A model generated the notes under the pieces. That model was given only the letters and a program-made list of their open reading frames with translations, was not told the origin of the DNA and did not search any database. A stretch of DNA of 64,000 nucleotides. Origin: Mytilus edulis (lineage: Eukaryota; Mollusca; Bivalvia; Mytilida; Mytilidae). The DNA lies in assembly GCF_963676685.1 (NCBI RefSeq), contig NC_092354.1, forward strand, positions 12,592,746-12,656,745, read 5' to 3'. Positions within the stretch are counted from its first letter, which is position 1; every line of letters starts with the position of its first letter. Positions 1 through 11,544 of the stretch are shown piece by piece. The position numbers were made by a program, and so were the translations under genes.

Positions 1-222
1 AACGACGGCAAGTTCCAGTGGTCGCCTCCGTGGGCACGTACCATGTTTTCTCGTATATTCCCAGGTAGTTTATTTAATATTATGGGCACTAAAAGGCTTC
101 CGAACGACTCGTGAGACTCCCCTATACTTTCAAGGCCACGGATGTAGTTTTCCATGCTGTCATAGAATTTTTTCAAATGTGTAATATTTGACGTTGGACT
201 AGGAAGGCTGATTAAACTCTGC
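1..222 (-). pseudogene. BEL/Pao gag fragment (DUF1759-like)
   Basis: Reading the minus strand from about 222 down to 1 gives one open frame of ~73 residues with the pattern of the BEL/Pao Gag DUF1759 domain: an early LPSPTSNITHLKKFYDS stretch, then a leucine/glycine-rich LESIGESHESFGSLL block and LNKLPGNIRENM. It runs off the window edge and has no start codon here. It points away from the plus-strand integrase fragment next door, so the two are pieces of different insertions or of one rearranged insertion. Domain assignment is by eye. Confidence 0.7.
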
Positions 223-226
223 ATGT

Positions 227-907
227 ATGTTTGTACTATCTTGTGTGGTTGACCGAACCTTTGTTTCCGCCTCACATGACATTCCGAAGGAAATGAACAT
301 TCAAATTAATTGGAAATTTATTCCGAAAGCAGCACCGTGGTACGGTGGATGGTGGGAGAGACTAGTTGGAATTACGAAAACGACATTAAAAAAAGTGCTC
401 GGAAAATCACAAGTAAATTCTGACCTATTACGAACAACTTTAATAGAAATCGAACGGGTAATCAACGATCGTCCGATTACGTATGTGTCGTCCGACATTC
501 GAGATCCAGAGCCGCTAACGCCGTCACATCTACTGCAGGGAAGAAGATTATCGCAAGACAACAATTCTAATTCAGAGGACAATAATTTAAATTTAGATTT
601 CACAGAAGCAAACAAACGTTACAACCATAAAGTAACTTTAATTGAACACTTTGCAAAACGATGGAGAATGGAATACCTCACCGGATTAAGAGAATTTCAT
701 CGCGTCGCCGGAGACCAAAGCGCACATGTGAAAATCGGTTCCGTCGTACAAATCATGGACAATTCACCGAGAATGATGTGGAAACTAGCTGTTATAGAAG
801 ATTTGATCACCGGGAAGGATGGAGTCGTAAGAGCAGTCAAACTACGTACACCAAATGGACTGATTACCACGAGACCAATTGTGAAACTGGTGCCACTGGA
901 AATATGA
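227..907 (+). pseudogene. BEL/Pao integrase C-terminus with DUF5641, 5'-truncated
   Basis: This open frame holds the end of a BEL/Pao integrase. FIPKAAPWYGGWWERLVG contains the catalytic glutamate region (G-x-W-E-R), and INDRPITYV and LTPSHLLQGRRL are the usual next blocks. The tail (RYNHKV, HFAKRWRMEYLTGLREFH, VKIGSVVQI, W-K-L-A-V-I) is the DUF5641 domain common after Pao-type integrases. The first two catalytic aspartates and the zinc finger are missing, so it is a 3' piece. The first ~20 residues do not look like integrase, so the real junction is near 270-290. A plausible 3' LTR follows at 990. Confidence 0.8.
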
Positions 908-989
908 ACTTTAATTGTTAATAGTGTTTTTTCAATACCCTTTTTATGACCAATACATGAACAGTAATTGCATTTTGCGGCCCCCAGAA

Positions 990-1173
990 TGTTGTGAATT
1001 AGTTATAGTTACTTTATACTCTTTTATTTGTTTAACGTTTTACCGCCATTTACGTAACAATAGGCCCGCAACGTCGTCACTTGCCGACGTCTCTCTTGTA
1101 TATTATAGACTAGTAAAGCATACGAAACATTGAAGACGCTTTTGTGTTTACTTATATCGATACGTCCAAAACA
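990..1173 (+). repeat. Candidate 3' LTR of the BEL/Pao fragment
   Basis: About 80 bases after the integrase stop, the run gcggcccccagaa is followed by TGTTGTGAATTAG. The segment starting there ends in CCAAAACA at 1173, giving TG...CA termini and 184 bp. No second copy lies in the window, so the boundaries are inferred from position and termini only. Confidence 0.4.
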
Positions 1174-1466
1174 ATTACCTTTCTTAGGATATATAGGATA
1201 TACCTGTAATTAGGGGATTCAAGGGTTCAAAATTCGATCATAAGGTCCTGCTGGGGAAGCATTTTTTCTACAAATCAGCCGTTTTTGACATTCGGGCGCT
1301 CCTTACTCCCTTAAACTGCATCTGTGCACTATATTCACTATATAGGTTTTGTTCCCCATTCTATTACCTTTCTTAGGATACATAGGATATACCTGTAATT
1401 AGGGGATTCAAGTGTTCAAAATTCGATCATCACGTGTTGACCGTTTTCTGTATTCGGGCGCTCCAC
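1174..1466. repeat. Two-copy imperfect tandem repeat (~189 bp unit)
   Basis: The stretch starting ATTACCTTTCTTAGGATA at 1174 recurs at 1363 with few changes for ~60 bp, and both copies later carry ATTCGGGCGCTCC. The second copy is shorter inside. It begins right after the candidate LTR end. Confidence 0.7.
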
Positions 1467-2089
1467 AATACAGATATCCTATTAGTTAGTGCTATTATTA
1501 GATTTTATCGAGGAAACACCCCTAGATTTTTGGGTATATTACCTCCTATAGTCCTAATAGACTTTTTATATTTTACTTAAAGTCTTTATATATAATTGTA
1601 TAAGTATGTGAGAAATTTTAATATTTTGAAATTTAAAATTGGCACTTTGAGACATGATTACTCGTTTGCCCTCCCCTGACACATCGAGTACCGTTTAAAC
1701 GGTTGATTTCATTTTATGTGGACATCCCAAGCCGGAAACGAATGCTTGATTAATAAAAGTGGACCCCACACACCCATTGAAATATATGTAATATTATGAC
1801 AATATGTGCCACAATTGTACCATAAGCTCCTAGATATGCATAAGTGGATTTGAGATGCATGATCAAGTTCAATTTTACGTAAAAAATAAATAATTCTAGA
1901 TAAAAGGGATAGGCATAACAAATATCCTATCTGTTTATACTATATATTACACAGACCTCGTATTCTAATCGAATTCCTATAGCAATTCATTACAGACATT
2001 ACACTTAACAAATCAACTTAACGATCTTTTAAATAAACTTTTTCTAAAAGGTTACGAATTCAACCCTGATAAAATAAATTATTATTTTG
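1467..2089. other. No gene recognised
   Basis: AT-rich sequence with only short chance ORFs. I see no conserved motif, RNA gene or clear repeat here. Confidence 0.5.
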
Positions 2090-2272
2090 GCCGTTAATAT
2101 TTTTCTCGTTTGAATTGTTTTACATTGTCATTTCGGGGCCTTCTAAGCTGACTGTGCGGTAGGGACATTGTTGAAGGCCGTACGGTGAGTAGCTGTTTTA
2201 AATGTCTGTGCCGGTCATTTTGTCTCTTGTAGAGAGTTGTCTCATAGGCAAGCATAGCATATCTTGTTTTTT
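2090..2272 (+). repeat. Dispersed repeat family A
   Basis: Contains TTTACATTGTCATTTCGGGG, then TGCGGTAGGGACATTGTTG, GGCCGTACGGTGA, a TCTGTG(C)CGGTCAT block and AGAGTTGTCTCATAGGCAA. The same order of blocks occurs at ~24930-25090 and ~34480-34665, and inverted at ~48245-48390. I recognise it as a very common bivalve interspersed repeat. It is short and non-coding; whether it is a SINE or a DNA element cannot be settled here. Confidence 0.75.
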
Positions 2273-2309
2273 TTTCTCACATTTTTACATATACAAGTTG
2301 ATACTAAAT

Positions 2310-2410
2310 TTATTCAATTTCATAAACTTGAATAGTGAATAGTGCAAAAAAAACACAGTTCACTATTCAGGAATTTTGAATAGTGAAAAGTGAATAGTGA
2401 ATAGTGAACG
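2310..2410. repeat. Short GAATAGTGA tandem cluster
   Basis: Several irregular copies of gaatagtga / gtgaatagtgaa, one in inverted sense (TTCACTATTC), lie within 100 bp just after the family A repeat. Confidence 0.6.
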
Positions 2411-3129
2411 TACTTCAGCCCGGTTTCTATACCGGTTCTATTTTATATGTACTAACAATATTCCATTTTTCTATAGTTTCGATTTGAATGTGTCAAAATC
2501 TGAGTTGAAAAAGGTCGAATGCCCCAAATAAACATTCCACTATTTCTTTGTAGATATTTAGACATATTAAGACTTATTAAGTAGCTGTTGATAATATCCA
2601 TTTGACATGCTTGAAATTCTATTAGATTACTTTTGGAGCAGTTATGAGTCTTTGAAGCATGCTCACAAAGGTTATTTTGGTGAAATCATTGTCTTATTGG
2701 TCAAAAATGTTCTTTGCTTCCACCGGATTTGGAGGAGATATTATCAAAGAATTGATAAAATGAGCACACAGGTTTACTTCATAGATCATCTAGCCCCAAG
2801 CATCATGTCAGGCTTCAAACCATCTCCTAAGAAAAAAAAAACATGAAAAATGTCTCTATAATGTGTTGCTCTCATATCTACAAAATGTATCCAAAATCCA
2901 AAGATTCTGTCTTCAATGCCCGTCTTGCACATAAAAACTAAATAATAAATAACAAAACTCCTAATGCTCAGTTAATAACACCATATATAATCAAGTCAGC
3001 CTTTTGGTTTTTTGACAAAAGATAACGGTAAATAATGGTGAGATAACAAAACAACGACGCAGACAATTAAGACATTTAGAGTCTACATGCAGTCTTCCAG
3101 CAAAACAACTTTGATTTCATACATACGGT
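2411..3129. other. No clear gene; possibly older LINE sequence
   Basis: The 79-codon ORF at 2607-2846 has no motif I recognise. Since recognisable LINE code begins at ~3130 on the same strand, part of this stretch may be the eroded upstream part of that LINE, but I cannot show it. Confidence 0.3.
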
Positions 3130-3700
3130 AATGCTATAAATGTTTCAGATCCTTACAATTATTTCGGAAGAACTTTTAATTACAACGGTATTTTTCTTAC
3201 TGCTAGAAAAACGATTTTTGATCAAGCACAAACAAGAATGTTCTCTCTCTACATGAAGATTAAACAGTTATCATTACCTATTGATATTCAGTAACAACAT
3301 TTTGTTGAAGTTATCGCACCTATATTATTATGTTCATCATTGAACATTAACAGAATATTGAGAAAATGCATTTGCAATTCTGTAAACATATTTTTATAGT
3401 ACACCAAATTTTATGGTTTACGGTGCATTTAGGTCGAGTTCTTTAGATATAAGGAATGGCATCATTTTGGAGCAGAACTATGAAAGCAGAGCGCAAACTG
3501 TCAAATATTCTTTTAAGACTTTTTAAAAGATTGAATTACTTTAGTCCTACCAAATTTAAATAGACTTTATATGTAAAATCTATAGTTGATGATACAGGTC
3601 TTGGTTTTATTATAGGACGATCAATTAAAAATGTATTTGTGAAAACTGATTCGTTATGGGTTAAACAGCGATTGAAAATAACCAGATCAGTACTTAGTTC
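3130..3700 (+). pseudogene. Decayed LINE reverse-transcriptase C-terminal region
   Basis: Plus-strand translation, with stops and frame changes, follows the known order of the post-RT part of animal LINE ORF2: a Y-L/F-GRTFNYNG block, LTARKTIFDQAQTRMFSL, IKQLSLPIDIQ, then a 'PILL' block (APILLCSS), a 'TPNFMVYG'-like segment, KLSNILLRLFK, and DDTGLGFIIGRS...WVKQRLKI. Internal stops and at least two frameshifts mean it is dead. The catalytic YxDD region is not visible. Clade is not assigned. Confidence 0.6.
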
Positions 3701-4334
3701 TCACATATGCATAATGCATCTAGGGAGAATCCTATTCTGTATCGCTATTTTGTTCATTTTTCTTTTGATCTTTTTTTGTGATAATTTTTCAAATCATACT
3801 CACTTGAGACGAAAAATTATTGCTATAACCTAAGGAGGCATGTCGCGTTGCTAATGAAAATGACATGATAGTTATCAGAGGTACCAGGATTATAGTTTAA
3901 CATATAACATGAAATTGACAACGTCGTCAAAAAAAGAACAAAAGGATAAAACGCAAGTTTTGTTTCTTATTTTGAAAACCGGTATAAAAAGGGAAAATCT
4001 AACAAAGCAAAAATTAAAAAAAAATATTTAAGTTGCTGTGGTCTATTTTTTCGATAACTCAATGAAACATAAGCCGAAAACAAGATTGAAAAGTTCCTTA
4101 AGCAGTATTTAAACTCGGTGGTTTAGATCCAAGTCATATATTTTATAACTTAAACTTCATTTGATCAGAATGTCCTTTAAAATTAATGCTAAATGAGATT
4201 AAAAACCTAAAAAAAATTACAGGCTTATGTCCATTCGAGCATGAAGGATTCAAGAACTAGTACTTTATTTTTCAGATTTTTAGAGAGTATTTTTTTTTGG
4301 CCTGTTTTCCTGAACAAAATGGACTGACGTACGT
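3701..4334. other. No gene recognised
   Basis: AT-rich DNA with many stops on both strands. The ORF at 3639-3833 overlaps the LINE tail and ends in a chance hydrophobic run. Confidence 0.5.
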
Positions 4335-4535
4335 AGATACAGATATATATATAAGAAGATGTGGTATGAGTGCCAATGAAACAACTCTCCATCCATATCG
4401 ACAATTTTCAAAATTAATCATTGTAGGTCAAGGATGGCTCACACCAAAACAGGAAGTTATAAAGGACACCCAAAAATTACTAGTGTAAAATCATTCAAAC
4501 GGGAAAACTAACGGTCTTATCTATAGAAAAATGTC
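4335..4535 (+). repeat. Dispersed repeat family D (partial)
   Basis: Blocks AAGAAGATGTGGTATGAGTG, CCAATGAAACAACTCTCCAT, GGATGGCTCACACC, CCCAAAAATTACTAGTGTAA and CATTCAAACGGGAAAAC follow in the order of a repeat common in mussels. Its first ~35 bases equal the inverted tail of family A. The 63-codon ORF at 4297-4488 lies in it and is not a gene. Confidence 0.65.
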
Positions 4536-4859
4536 TCAAGTCTTTTAAAACGGACAAGTCATATTTTGAGGAAGCAACCCGATTCAAACAAACGAATCTC
4601 CAAAACTGACACCATAAGATGATTGATTGTGTTTGGATTGCCAACAAGTAACACACTTGCTTTTATAAAAAAAAAACAAAAAAAAAACAACAACCGATGA
4701 ACAAACAAAACAGAGAGCAATTTTATTTGATAAAGAGGACTTCAGAAACTAGTAATTGGATGAAAATCGATCGGCTTTTTGACTTGTAATAAAAATAATA
4801 TCTTTATTTAGAGAAAGTTACTCATTTGGATTACACCAATTTTTAAAAAAGCTCTCTTA
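4536..4859. other. No gene; A-rich simple sequence
   Basis: Contains an A-rich run with scattered C (about 4670-4690) and nothing else recognisable. Confidence 0.5.
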
Positions 4860-5810
4860 ATAAATAAAACAATTATATTAAAAATAAACAATGAATGCAT
4901 CAGTTATAATGATAAATAAAGATAATATATAATTTAGAATACAATAAACAATTATGGCGGTTTCATTACAGTACAAATATGATAGAATTTGTAATTATGT
5001 TTAAATTCTGATACTATATTTGATTTTTTAATTGAATTAGGAATAGCATTCAACACTTTATTTCCATTGTAAGATAAACTAGACTGACTTTATACAACTC
5101 TTATAAGGATTTGGAATTACAAATTATCTGTGAATGAAAATCTCGTATCATATATTTGATTTGCAGAAGCTGATAAAATTAGACTGGACATATTTTCTTG
5201 AGCTAAGTCATGTTTTGCCTTATACATAAGTAATGGTTTGTGATTAAGTATTCTTCGTGAAATAATTTTCTTCAAGGTTTGGTGTAATCGTCTAAAATTA
5301 TTCTTGCTGATCTCTTTTGCATTTCTAGTTTAACGATCTAACAGAAAGTTATTACAGTTTCCCCATATTGAACCACAATAATCTAAGTGAGGTAAAACGT
5401 AAGTGTTATAGTACATTTGTCTAGCTTTGTGGTTTTAAATGTTTCTTTATCCTTTCAGTAGAGCCAAAGAAGAGTAAACTTTTTGAGTATATAATGGATA
5501 TGAAAATATAAGAAGATGCATCAATAAAAATATCTAGACATTTTTCACATGTACTTTCTATAATTTGTCGTCCATTAATAGGCACGATTAATGTTTTCAT
5601 TTGATATGACTGAAAGCTTCCTTGCAGATCAATAGCTTTCGTTTTACAGCCATTTCGTTGTCAGCACACCAGCGAAAAAATATCTTGTTAAACCGTATTA
5701 AGTTTTTGACTGATGCAATGACAATTAAACTGAGATATGTGATTGATACAATCATTTGCATAGAAATGTTTAGTAGATCTGAACGTAATATATTCATGAT
5801 TTTTTTTTTA
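4860..5810 (-). pseudogene. Decayed LINE reverse-transcriptase fragment
   Basis: On the minus strand, several frames together show late LINE RT blocks: an IFFRWCADNEMAVKR segment (the usual W-C-x-x-N-x-M-x-V-N block), then a YYNTYVLPHLDYCGSIWGN block (the usual P-H-L-D-Y-C...W-G-N), a K..S...RRLH segment, SRRILNHKPLLMYK, and KVLNAIPNSIK near the end. Stops and frameshifts break it throughout. It is a different LINE lineage from the 3.1-3.7 kb one, whose matching blocks read differently. Confidence 0.65.
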
Positions 5811-7123
5811 TTTTAACCCTCTTTTGTGCGAAATGCATACTGGTTACTGATAGAATACTTTAAAACAGTTATAAAATGAATATTATCTGGTTCAATACTA
5901 TAAATATTGTCTACCAAAGTGAAAGATTTTTTTGTGACTCGAGTTGGAACTGAGACTTTTTGCTACAAGTTAAAAATATTTTTCAAATATGACCATTTAG
6001 AATTCTTCTCGACGACAAATCAATATTAAAATCGTTTCCTTATCTTCAATATCGACATTTGTTAACATTGATTCAAATTTTGTAGTCCGGTATTACTATT
6101 TGTTACCAAGTAATATAGATTTTTTTAAAATAATTTCGATCCACCCATTGTCAACCATTCTATATCATCATTTTCTAAATCATATCGTTTTATTGTGTTA
6201 AAAACGTTAGAAATATTTCCCAATCCTAAATTTGTAAGAAATGTTAAGAAATATAAATAAAAAATCACCGCCAGATTTCCCCAATTCTGTCTTTTCTGTT
6301 TGTATCATTTGATACATATTTCTTTATTTTGGATAGAATCTGACAAAAATGTTTCACATCTGTGTTAGCTTTTGATAGCAAATATTTAATTTCAGAAGAC
6401 TTTGGCAAAATATGATTTATGTTGAAGTGACTTGTGTAGAAATATTAAAGTAAATGGAGATGATTTGGAATTTGATAATATAATATGTATTGCACATAAA
6501 TACAAAATAACAAAACTGATAAGATTTCCTAACACAGAATTTTATGTTTTGGTAGTAGAAAAGTTATTGGTAAAATCCAGTACGTTTTGACTGGAAACAT
6601 TTTGTTGTTGAGTTGTTGTGAATGGTATCTGTTGACCTCAGCGATTGAACATTTGATTGAGTTACTCATGTACAATTTGAGAATATACGCACGAGATAAT
6701 GTTGTTGTTTAAAACTTTGGCACCCGCAATAAATGTGATCATAGTCTGCAAATAAAGTAAGATTGGGCTGGTCTCCATATAGAAAGTCTTATCCAAAATT
6801 AGCAAAAAAAAAAGTTGACTTCATGGTCCGTTTATTTTGTATTTATTGGTGACCTTTGTCTTTCCACACAGATATGTATGACTTCGAGCATCATGGTGCT
6901 AGGTTTTATGAAACTTGCTTATTAGAGCTAGCTACTTGGTAATCCATTTTTAACAGCGTTGTTCCAGGTGTTGGTTTATTTGTAGGTGGAATTCTTTCCT
7001 CACTTTTTCGATTTGGTGTTTCTGTCACAGTTTTTGTTAAATCTTTGAAGAAGGATGATTTTCAATTGACAGATATTAATATAATTTCAATTGAAACGGC
7101 ATTTAATTTGTCCCACAAGCTAA
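5811..7123. other. No gene recognised
   Basis: AT-rich, stop-rich on both strands. It may include further eroded LINE code upstream of the 4.9-5.8 kb fragment, but no block is clear enough to call. Confidence 0.4.
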
Positions 7124-7774
7124 TCAATGTTGAATGTTGAAAACGAATATTGAATGTTGAAGACGAATATTGAATGTTGAAAAGTGAATGTTAAAACGAG
7201 AATATTGAATGTTAAAAAGTGAATGTAAAAAAAACAAGAATATTGAATGTCGAAAAACATTTTTCAAAATTAACAATCGAATGTGGAAATGAATTTTGAA
7301 TGTTGAAAAGGCATATTTTTTGTTAAAAATTGAATGTTGAAACCGAATGTTTAAAATCCATTCTCGAAAATTGAAAATTGAATGTTGAAAGCTGAAAACG
7401 AATGTAGAATACGTAAAAAAAGTGAATGTCAAAAACGTGGATGGTGATTTTGAAAACCATTGTTGAAAATTGAAAATCGAATGTTGAATGTTGAAAACGA
7501 ATGTTGAATTTTGAAATAAAATATTGGAAACTAATTTTGTCTTTTGGAAACGAATGTTAAAGTTGAAAATTGAATGTAAGAAACGAATGTTGGATTTTGA
7601 AAGCATTGTAAAAAAAAAATCCAATGTTGAAATTAATCTTGAATGTTGGGAACTTGAATGTTAAAAATGAATGTTGAACGTTTATTGAATTATGAGAACG
7701 GATGTTGAAATTTCAAAATCAACGTTGAAAATTGAAAATCGAATGTTGAAAATTATTACATTGGTTGCAATGAA

Positions 7775-7985
7775 TTACATTGATTTCCCAGTTAAACAAA
7801 AACCAATAATTTCACATGTGAAATAATAAACGTGGTTATTTCCCTCTCTGACGTCATACAACAATAGTTGATAACGTCGGATCAAAACAAATTGTCAATG
7901 CGTAGGAAAAAGATATAGTTCCTTACATTTTCTACATTAATTTCATAAAAAAAAGCCATTTGCCAATGTAATAAAAAGAATAACT
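7775..7985. repeat. Dispersed repeat family C, copy 1
   Basis: A ~210-bp island inside the satellite matches 49187-49400 in the same orientation. Shared blocks include ATTTCACATGTGAAATAA, CGTGGTTATTT, CTCTCTGACGTC, ATATAGTTCCTT and AAATAAAAAGAATAACTAA (one base different). It is non-coding. The CACATGTG palindrome sits near one end. Confidence 0.8.
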
Positions 7986-8396
7986 AATGTAGAATGTTGA
8001 AAATTTATTTTGAATGTTTAAAAACAAATGTTGAATGTTTTAAAGTAACGAATGTTGAATTTGAAAACGAATGTTGAATTTGAAAACGAATGTTGAATTT
8101 GAAAACGAATGTTGAATGTTTAAAACGAATATTGAATGTTGAAATGTTGAATTTTGAAAACGATAGTTAAATCGAATGTTGAAAACTACTTTTGAAAGTT
8201 GGAAACTTAATTTGTTGAAAACCATTTTGAAAATTAAAAATCGAATGTTTAAAACTAATTTCGAATTTTGGAAACGAATGTTGAATGATGAAAACGAATG
8301 TTGAATGATGAAAACGAATGTTGAATGATGAAAACAAATGTTAAATTTTGAAATCGAATTTCGAAAACCAATTTTGAATATTGGGAACTAATTTCG

Positions 8397-8562
8397 AATG
8401 TGGTAAATTGAAATGTTGAATGTGGTAAATTGAAATGTTGAATGTGGTAAATTGAAATGTTGAATGTGGTAAATTGAAATGTTGAAATGTTGAATGTGGT
8501 AAATTGAAATGTTGAATGTGGTAAATTGAAATGTTGAATGTGGTAAATTGAAATGTTGAAAG
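8397..8562. repeat. 22-bp tandem array, 7 copies
   Basis: GAATGTGGTAAATTGAAATG plus TT repeats seven times almost without change. One extra GAAATGTT is inserted after the fourth copy. It lies inside the larger satellite. Confidence 0.9.
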
Positions 8563-9656
8563 CGAATGTTTAATGTTGAAAATTGAATTTTGAAAACCAT
8601 GGTTAAAAATTGAAAATCAAATGTTAAAAAATAATGAAAATTGAATTTTGAAATCAAATGTTTTGTATGTTGGAAATGAATGTTGAAAACAAATGTTGAA
8701 AGTTGAAAATCTTATGCTTGAAACGAATGTTGAATTTTGAATTCAAATGTTGAAAACTAATTTTGAATGTTGGGAACTATTTATGAATTTTGTAAAACGA
8801 ATGTTGAATATGGTAAATTGAATGAAAGCGAATGTTTAAATTTGAAAACCATTCTTGAAAATTGAAAATCAAATGTTGAAAACTAATGTAGAATGTTGGA
8901 AAACTTACTTTGAATGTTAAAAACGAATGTTGAATGTTGAAAAGTGAGTGTTCAATTTTGAAAACCCTTGTTGAAAATTCAAAATCGAATGTTGAAAACT
9001 TGTTTTGAATGTAAAAAACCAATTTTGAAAGTTGGAAACAAATGTTGAAAATTGAATGTAGAATAGAATTTCGAATTTTGAAAACTAACGTAGAATGTTA
9101 AAAACAATGTTAAAAACTGTGATAGTCAAAAACTTGAATGTTGAATTTTGTAATCCATTGTTGAAAATTGAAAATCGAATGTAAAAAACTAATTTTGATT
9201 GAATGTTGGAAACGAATGTTGAATTTTAACATCATGGTTGAAAATTGAAAATCGAATATTAGAAACTAATTTTGATTAAATGTTGAATTCTGAAATCCAT
9301 GGGTGAATTTTGAAAATCGAATGTCAGAAACTAATTTTGATTGATTGTTGGAAACTTGCTGAATGTTGAAAATTGAAGTTAAAAAATTGAATTTTCAACA
9401 AACAAATGTTGTCTTTTGAAAACCATTGTTGAATATTGAAAATCGAATGTAAAAAACTAATTTTGAATTTTGAAAATAAATGTTGAATATTGAATAAGAA
9501 TGTTGAATATTGAATAAGAGTGTTGAATGTTGAAGAATGTTCAATTTTGAAATCCATTGATGAAAATTGAAAATCGAATGTTAGAATCTAATTTTGATTG
9601 AATGTTGGGCACGAATCAACGTTGAATTTTGAAAATCGAATGTTAGAAACTAATTT

Positions 9657-10035
9657 TGAATGTTGAATGTTGAAAATTGAAGTTTGAAAATTGAATGTTG
9701 AATGTTGAAAATTGAAGTTTGAAAATTGAATGTTGAATGTTGAAAATTGAAGTTTGAAAATTGAATGTTGAATGTTGAAAATTGAAGTTTGAAAATTGAA
9801 TGTTGAATGTTGAAAATTGAAGTTTGAAAATTGAATGTTGAATGTTGAAAATTGAAGTTTGAAAATTGCATGTTGAATGTTGAAAATTGAAGTTTGAAAA
9901 TTGAATGTTGAATGTTGAAAATTGAAGTTTGAAAATTGAATGTTGAATGTTGAAAATTGAAGTTTGAAAATTGAATGTTGAATGTTGAAAATGGAAGTTT
10001 GAAAATTGAATGTTGAATGTTGAAAATTGAATGTT
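9657..10035. repeat. 35-bp higher-order array, 10 copies
   Basis: Each 35-bp unit is five heptamers: TTGAATG, TTGAATG, TTGAAAA, TTGAAGT, TTGAAAA. Ten copies follow with only two visible base changes (a C for A near 9869 and a G for T near 9993). The near-identity against a heavily drifted surround shows recent amplification. Confidence 0.95.
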
Positions 10036-10434
10036 GTGTGTTGCATTTTGAAAACCATTGTTGAAAATCGAAAATCGAAAGTTGGAAACTAATTTTGAAA
10101 GTTGAAAACGACTGTTCAATGTTGAAAACGAATAATGAATGTTGAAAACGAATAATGAATGTTGAAAAGTGAATTTTGGAAACGAATGTTTGAAATGCAT
10201 TGTTTAAAATTGAAAATAAAAGGTTAGAAACTATATGAATGTTGAAAACCATTGTTGAAAATTAAAATGTTGGAAACTAATTTTGAGTGTTGAAAACGAC
10301 TGTTCAATGTTGAAACCGAATATTGATTGTTGAAAAGTGAATGTTGAAATCGAATGTTGAAATGCAGTGTTGAAAATTGAAAATCGAATATTGGAAACTA
10401 ATTTTGAATGTTAAAAACGAATGTTGAAATTCTA

Positions 10435-10600
10435 ATGAAACGTTCATTTTGATTGAATAGCGTTACTTTTTTAGATTGCATTAATTGACAATTAATGATA
10501 TGGGACGTACGCGCAAGCGCAAACGCTTTTGACAGATTTGTGATCCCAATTAATGCCGTCAGAGCTTCAAATCCAATAAATACAGTTATCTCCTTAATCA
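10435..10600. other. Non-satellite island
   Basis: About 165 bp that does not fit the TTGAANN pattern, with TTAATTGACAATTAA-type dyads and an ACGTACGCGCAAGCGCAAACG CpG patch. Probably an insertion, source unknown. Confidence 0.5.
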
Positions 10601-11544
10601 AATGTTGAAAACTAATGTAAAATGTTGAAAACTTATTTTCAATTCTAAAAACGAATGTTGAACGTTGAAAAGTGAGTGTGTAAAACGAATTGAATTTTGA
10701 AAACCTTTGTTAAGAAATGAAAATCGAATGTTGAAAACTCATTTTGAATGTTAGAAATTGAATGTTGAATGTTGAAAACGAATTATGAATTTTAAAAACC
10801 ATTGTTGTGAATGTTGAATATTAAATGTGAAAAATCGAAAGTTGAAAACTAATTTTGAATGCTAGAAACTAATTTTCAATGTTAAAAATTGCATCGAATG
10901 TTTAAAACGAATTTCAAATTTACAAAAGTGCGAATGTTGAATATTGAAAAAAGAATGTTAAAACACTAATTTTGAATGTTGAAAACGAATGTGAAAACTG
11001 TATATTAGAAACGAATGTTGAAAAGTGAGTGTTTAAAAAACTATGTTGAAAACATCAATGTTGAAAACCGATTTTGAACATTAAAAAGTTCCAAACATTC
11101 AAAATTAGTTCCCAAAATATCAGTAACATTCAATTTTTAAAATCGGTTTTTAACATGTTGAAATTCAATTTTGAATGTTGGGAACTAATTTTGAATGTTA
11201 ATAACGAATGTTTGAACGTTGTTTATTGAAAATTGAAAAGAATGTTGAAAACAAACTTTGAATGTGGGAAACGAATGTTAAATGTTGAAAACGATTGTTG
11301 AATGTTTAATTTTATGTTGAAATGTTGAAATGTTGAAATATTGAATTTTATGTTGAATTTTGAAAACCTTAAGTTAAAAATTACAAATCGAATGTTGAAA
11401 ACGAATTTTGAAAGTTGGAAACTTAATTTAGAATGTTGAAAATCATTGTTGAAAATTAAAAACCTAGTTTCAGATAAAACTTTGAAACGAATGGTGAAAA
11501 CAAATGTTGAATGTTGGAAATTTAATTTTGAAAACGAATTAAAA

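Noticed and set aside
4297-4488. 63-codon ORF
   Set aside because: It lies inside a dispersed repeat (family D) and has no protein motif.
8397-10035. Regular repeats that could be taken for a CRISPR-like array
   Set aside because: Units are directly tandem with no unique spacers, and the context is a eukaryotic satellite.
9588-10252. Three overlapping minus-strand ORFs of 156-200 codons with FNIQHSIFNFQ-type repeats, which look like a repeat protein
   Set aside because: The 35-bp unit inverted is built from TTCAA words and contains no TAA, TAG or TGA, so all three frames stay open by composition. 35 is not a multiple of 3, so no frame is privileged.
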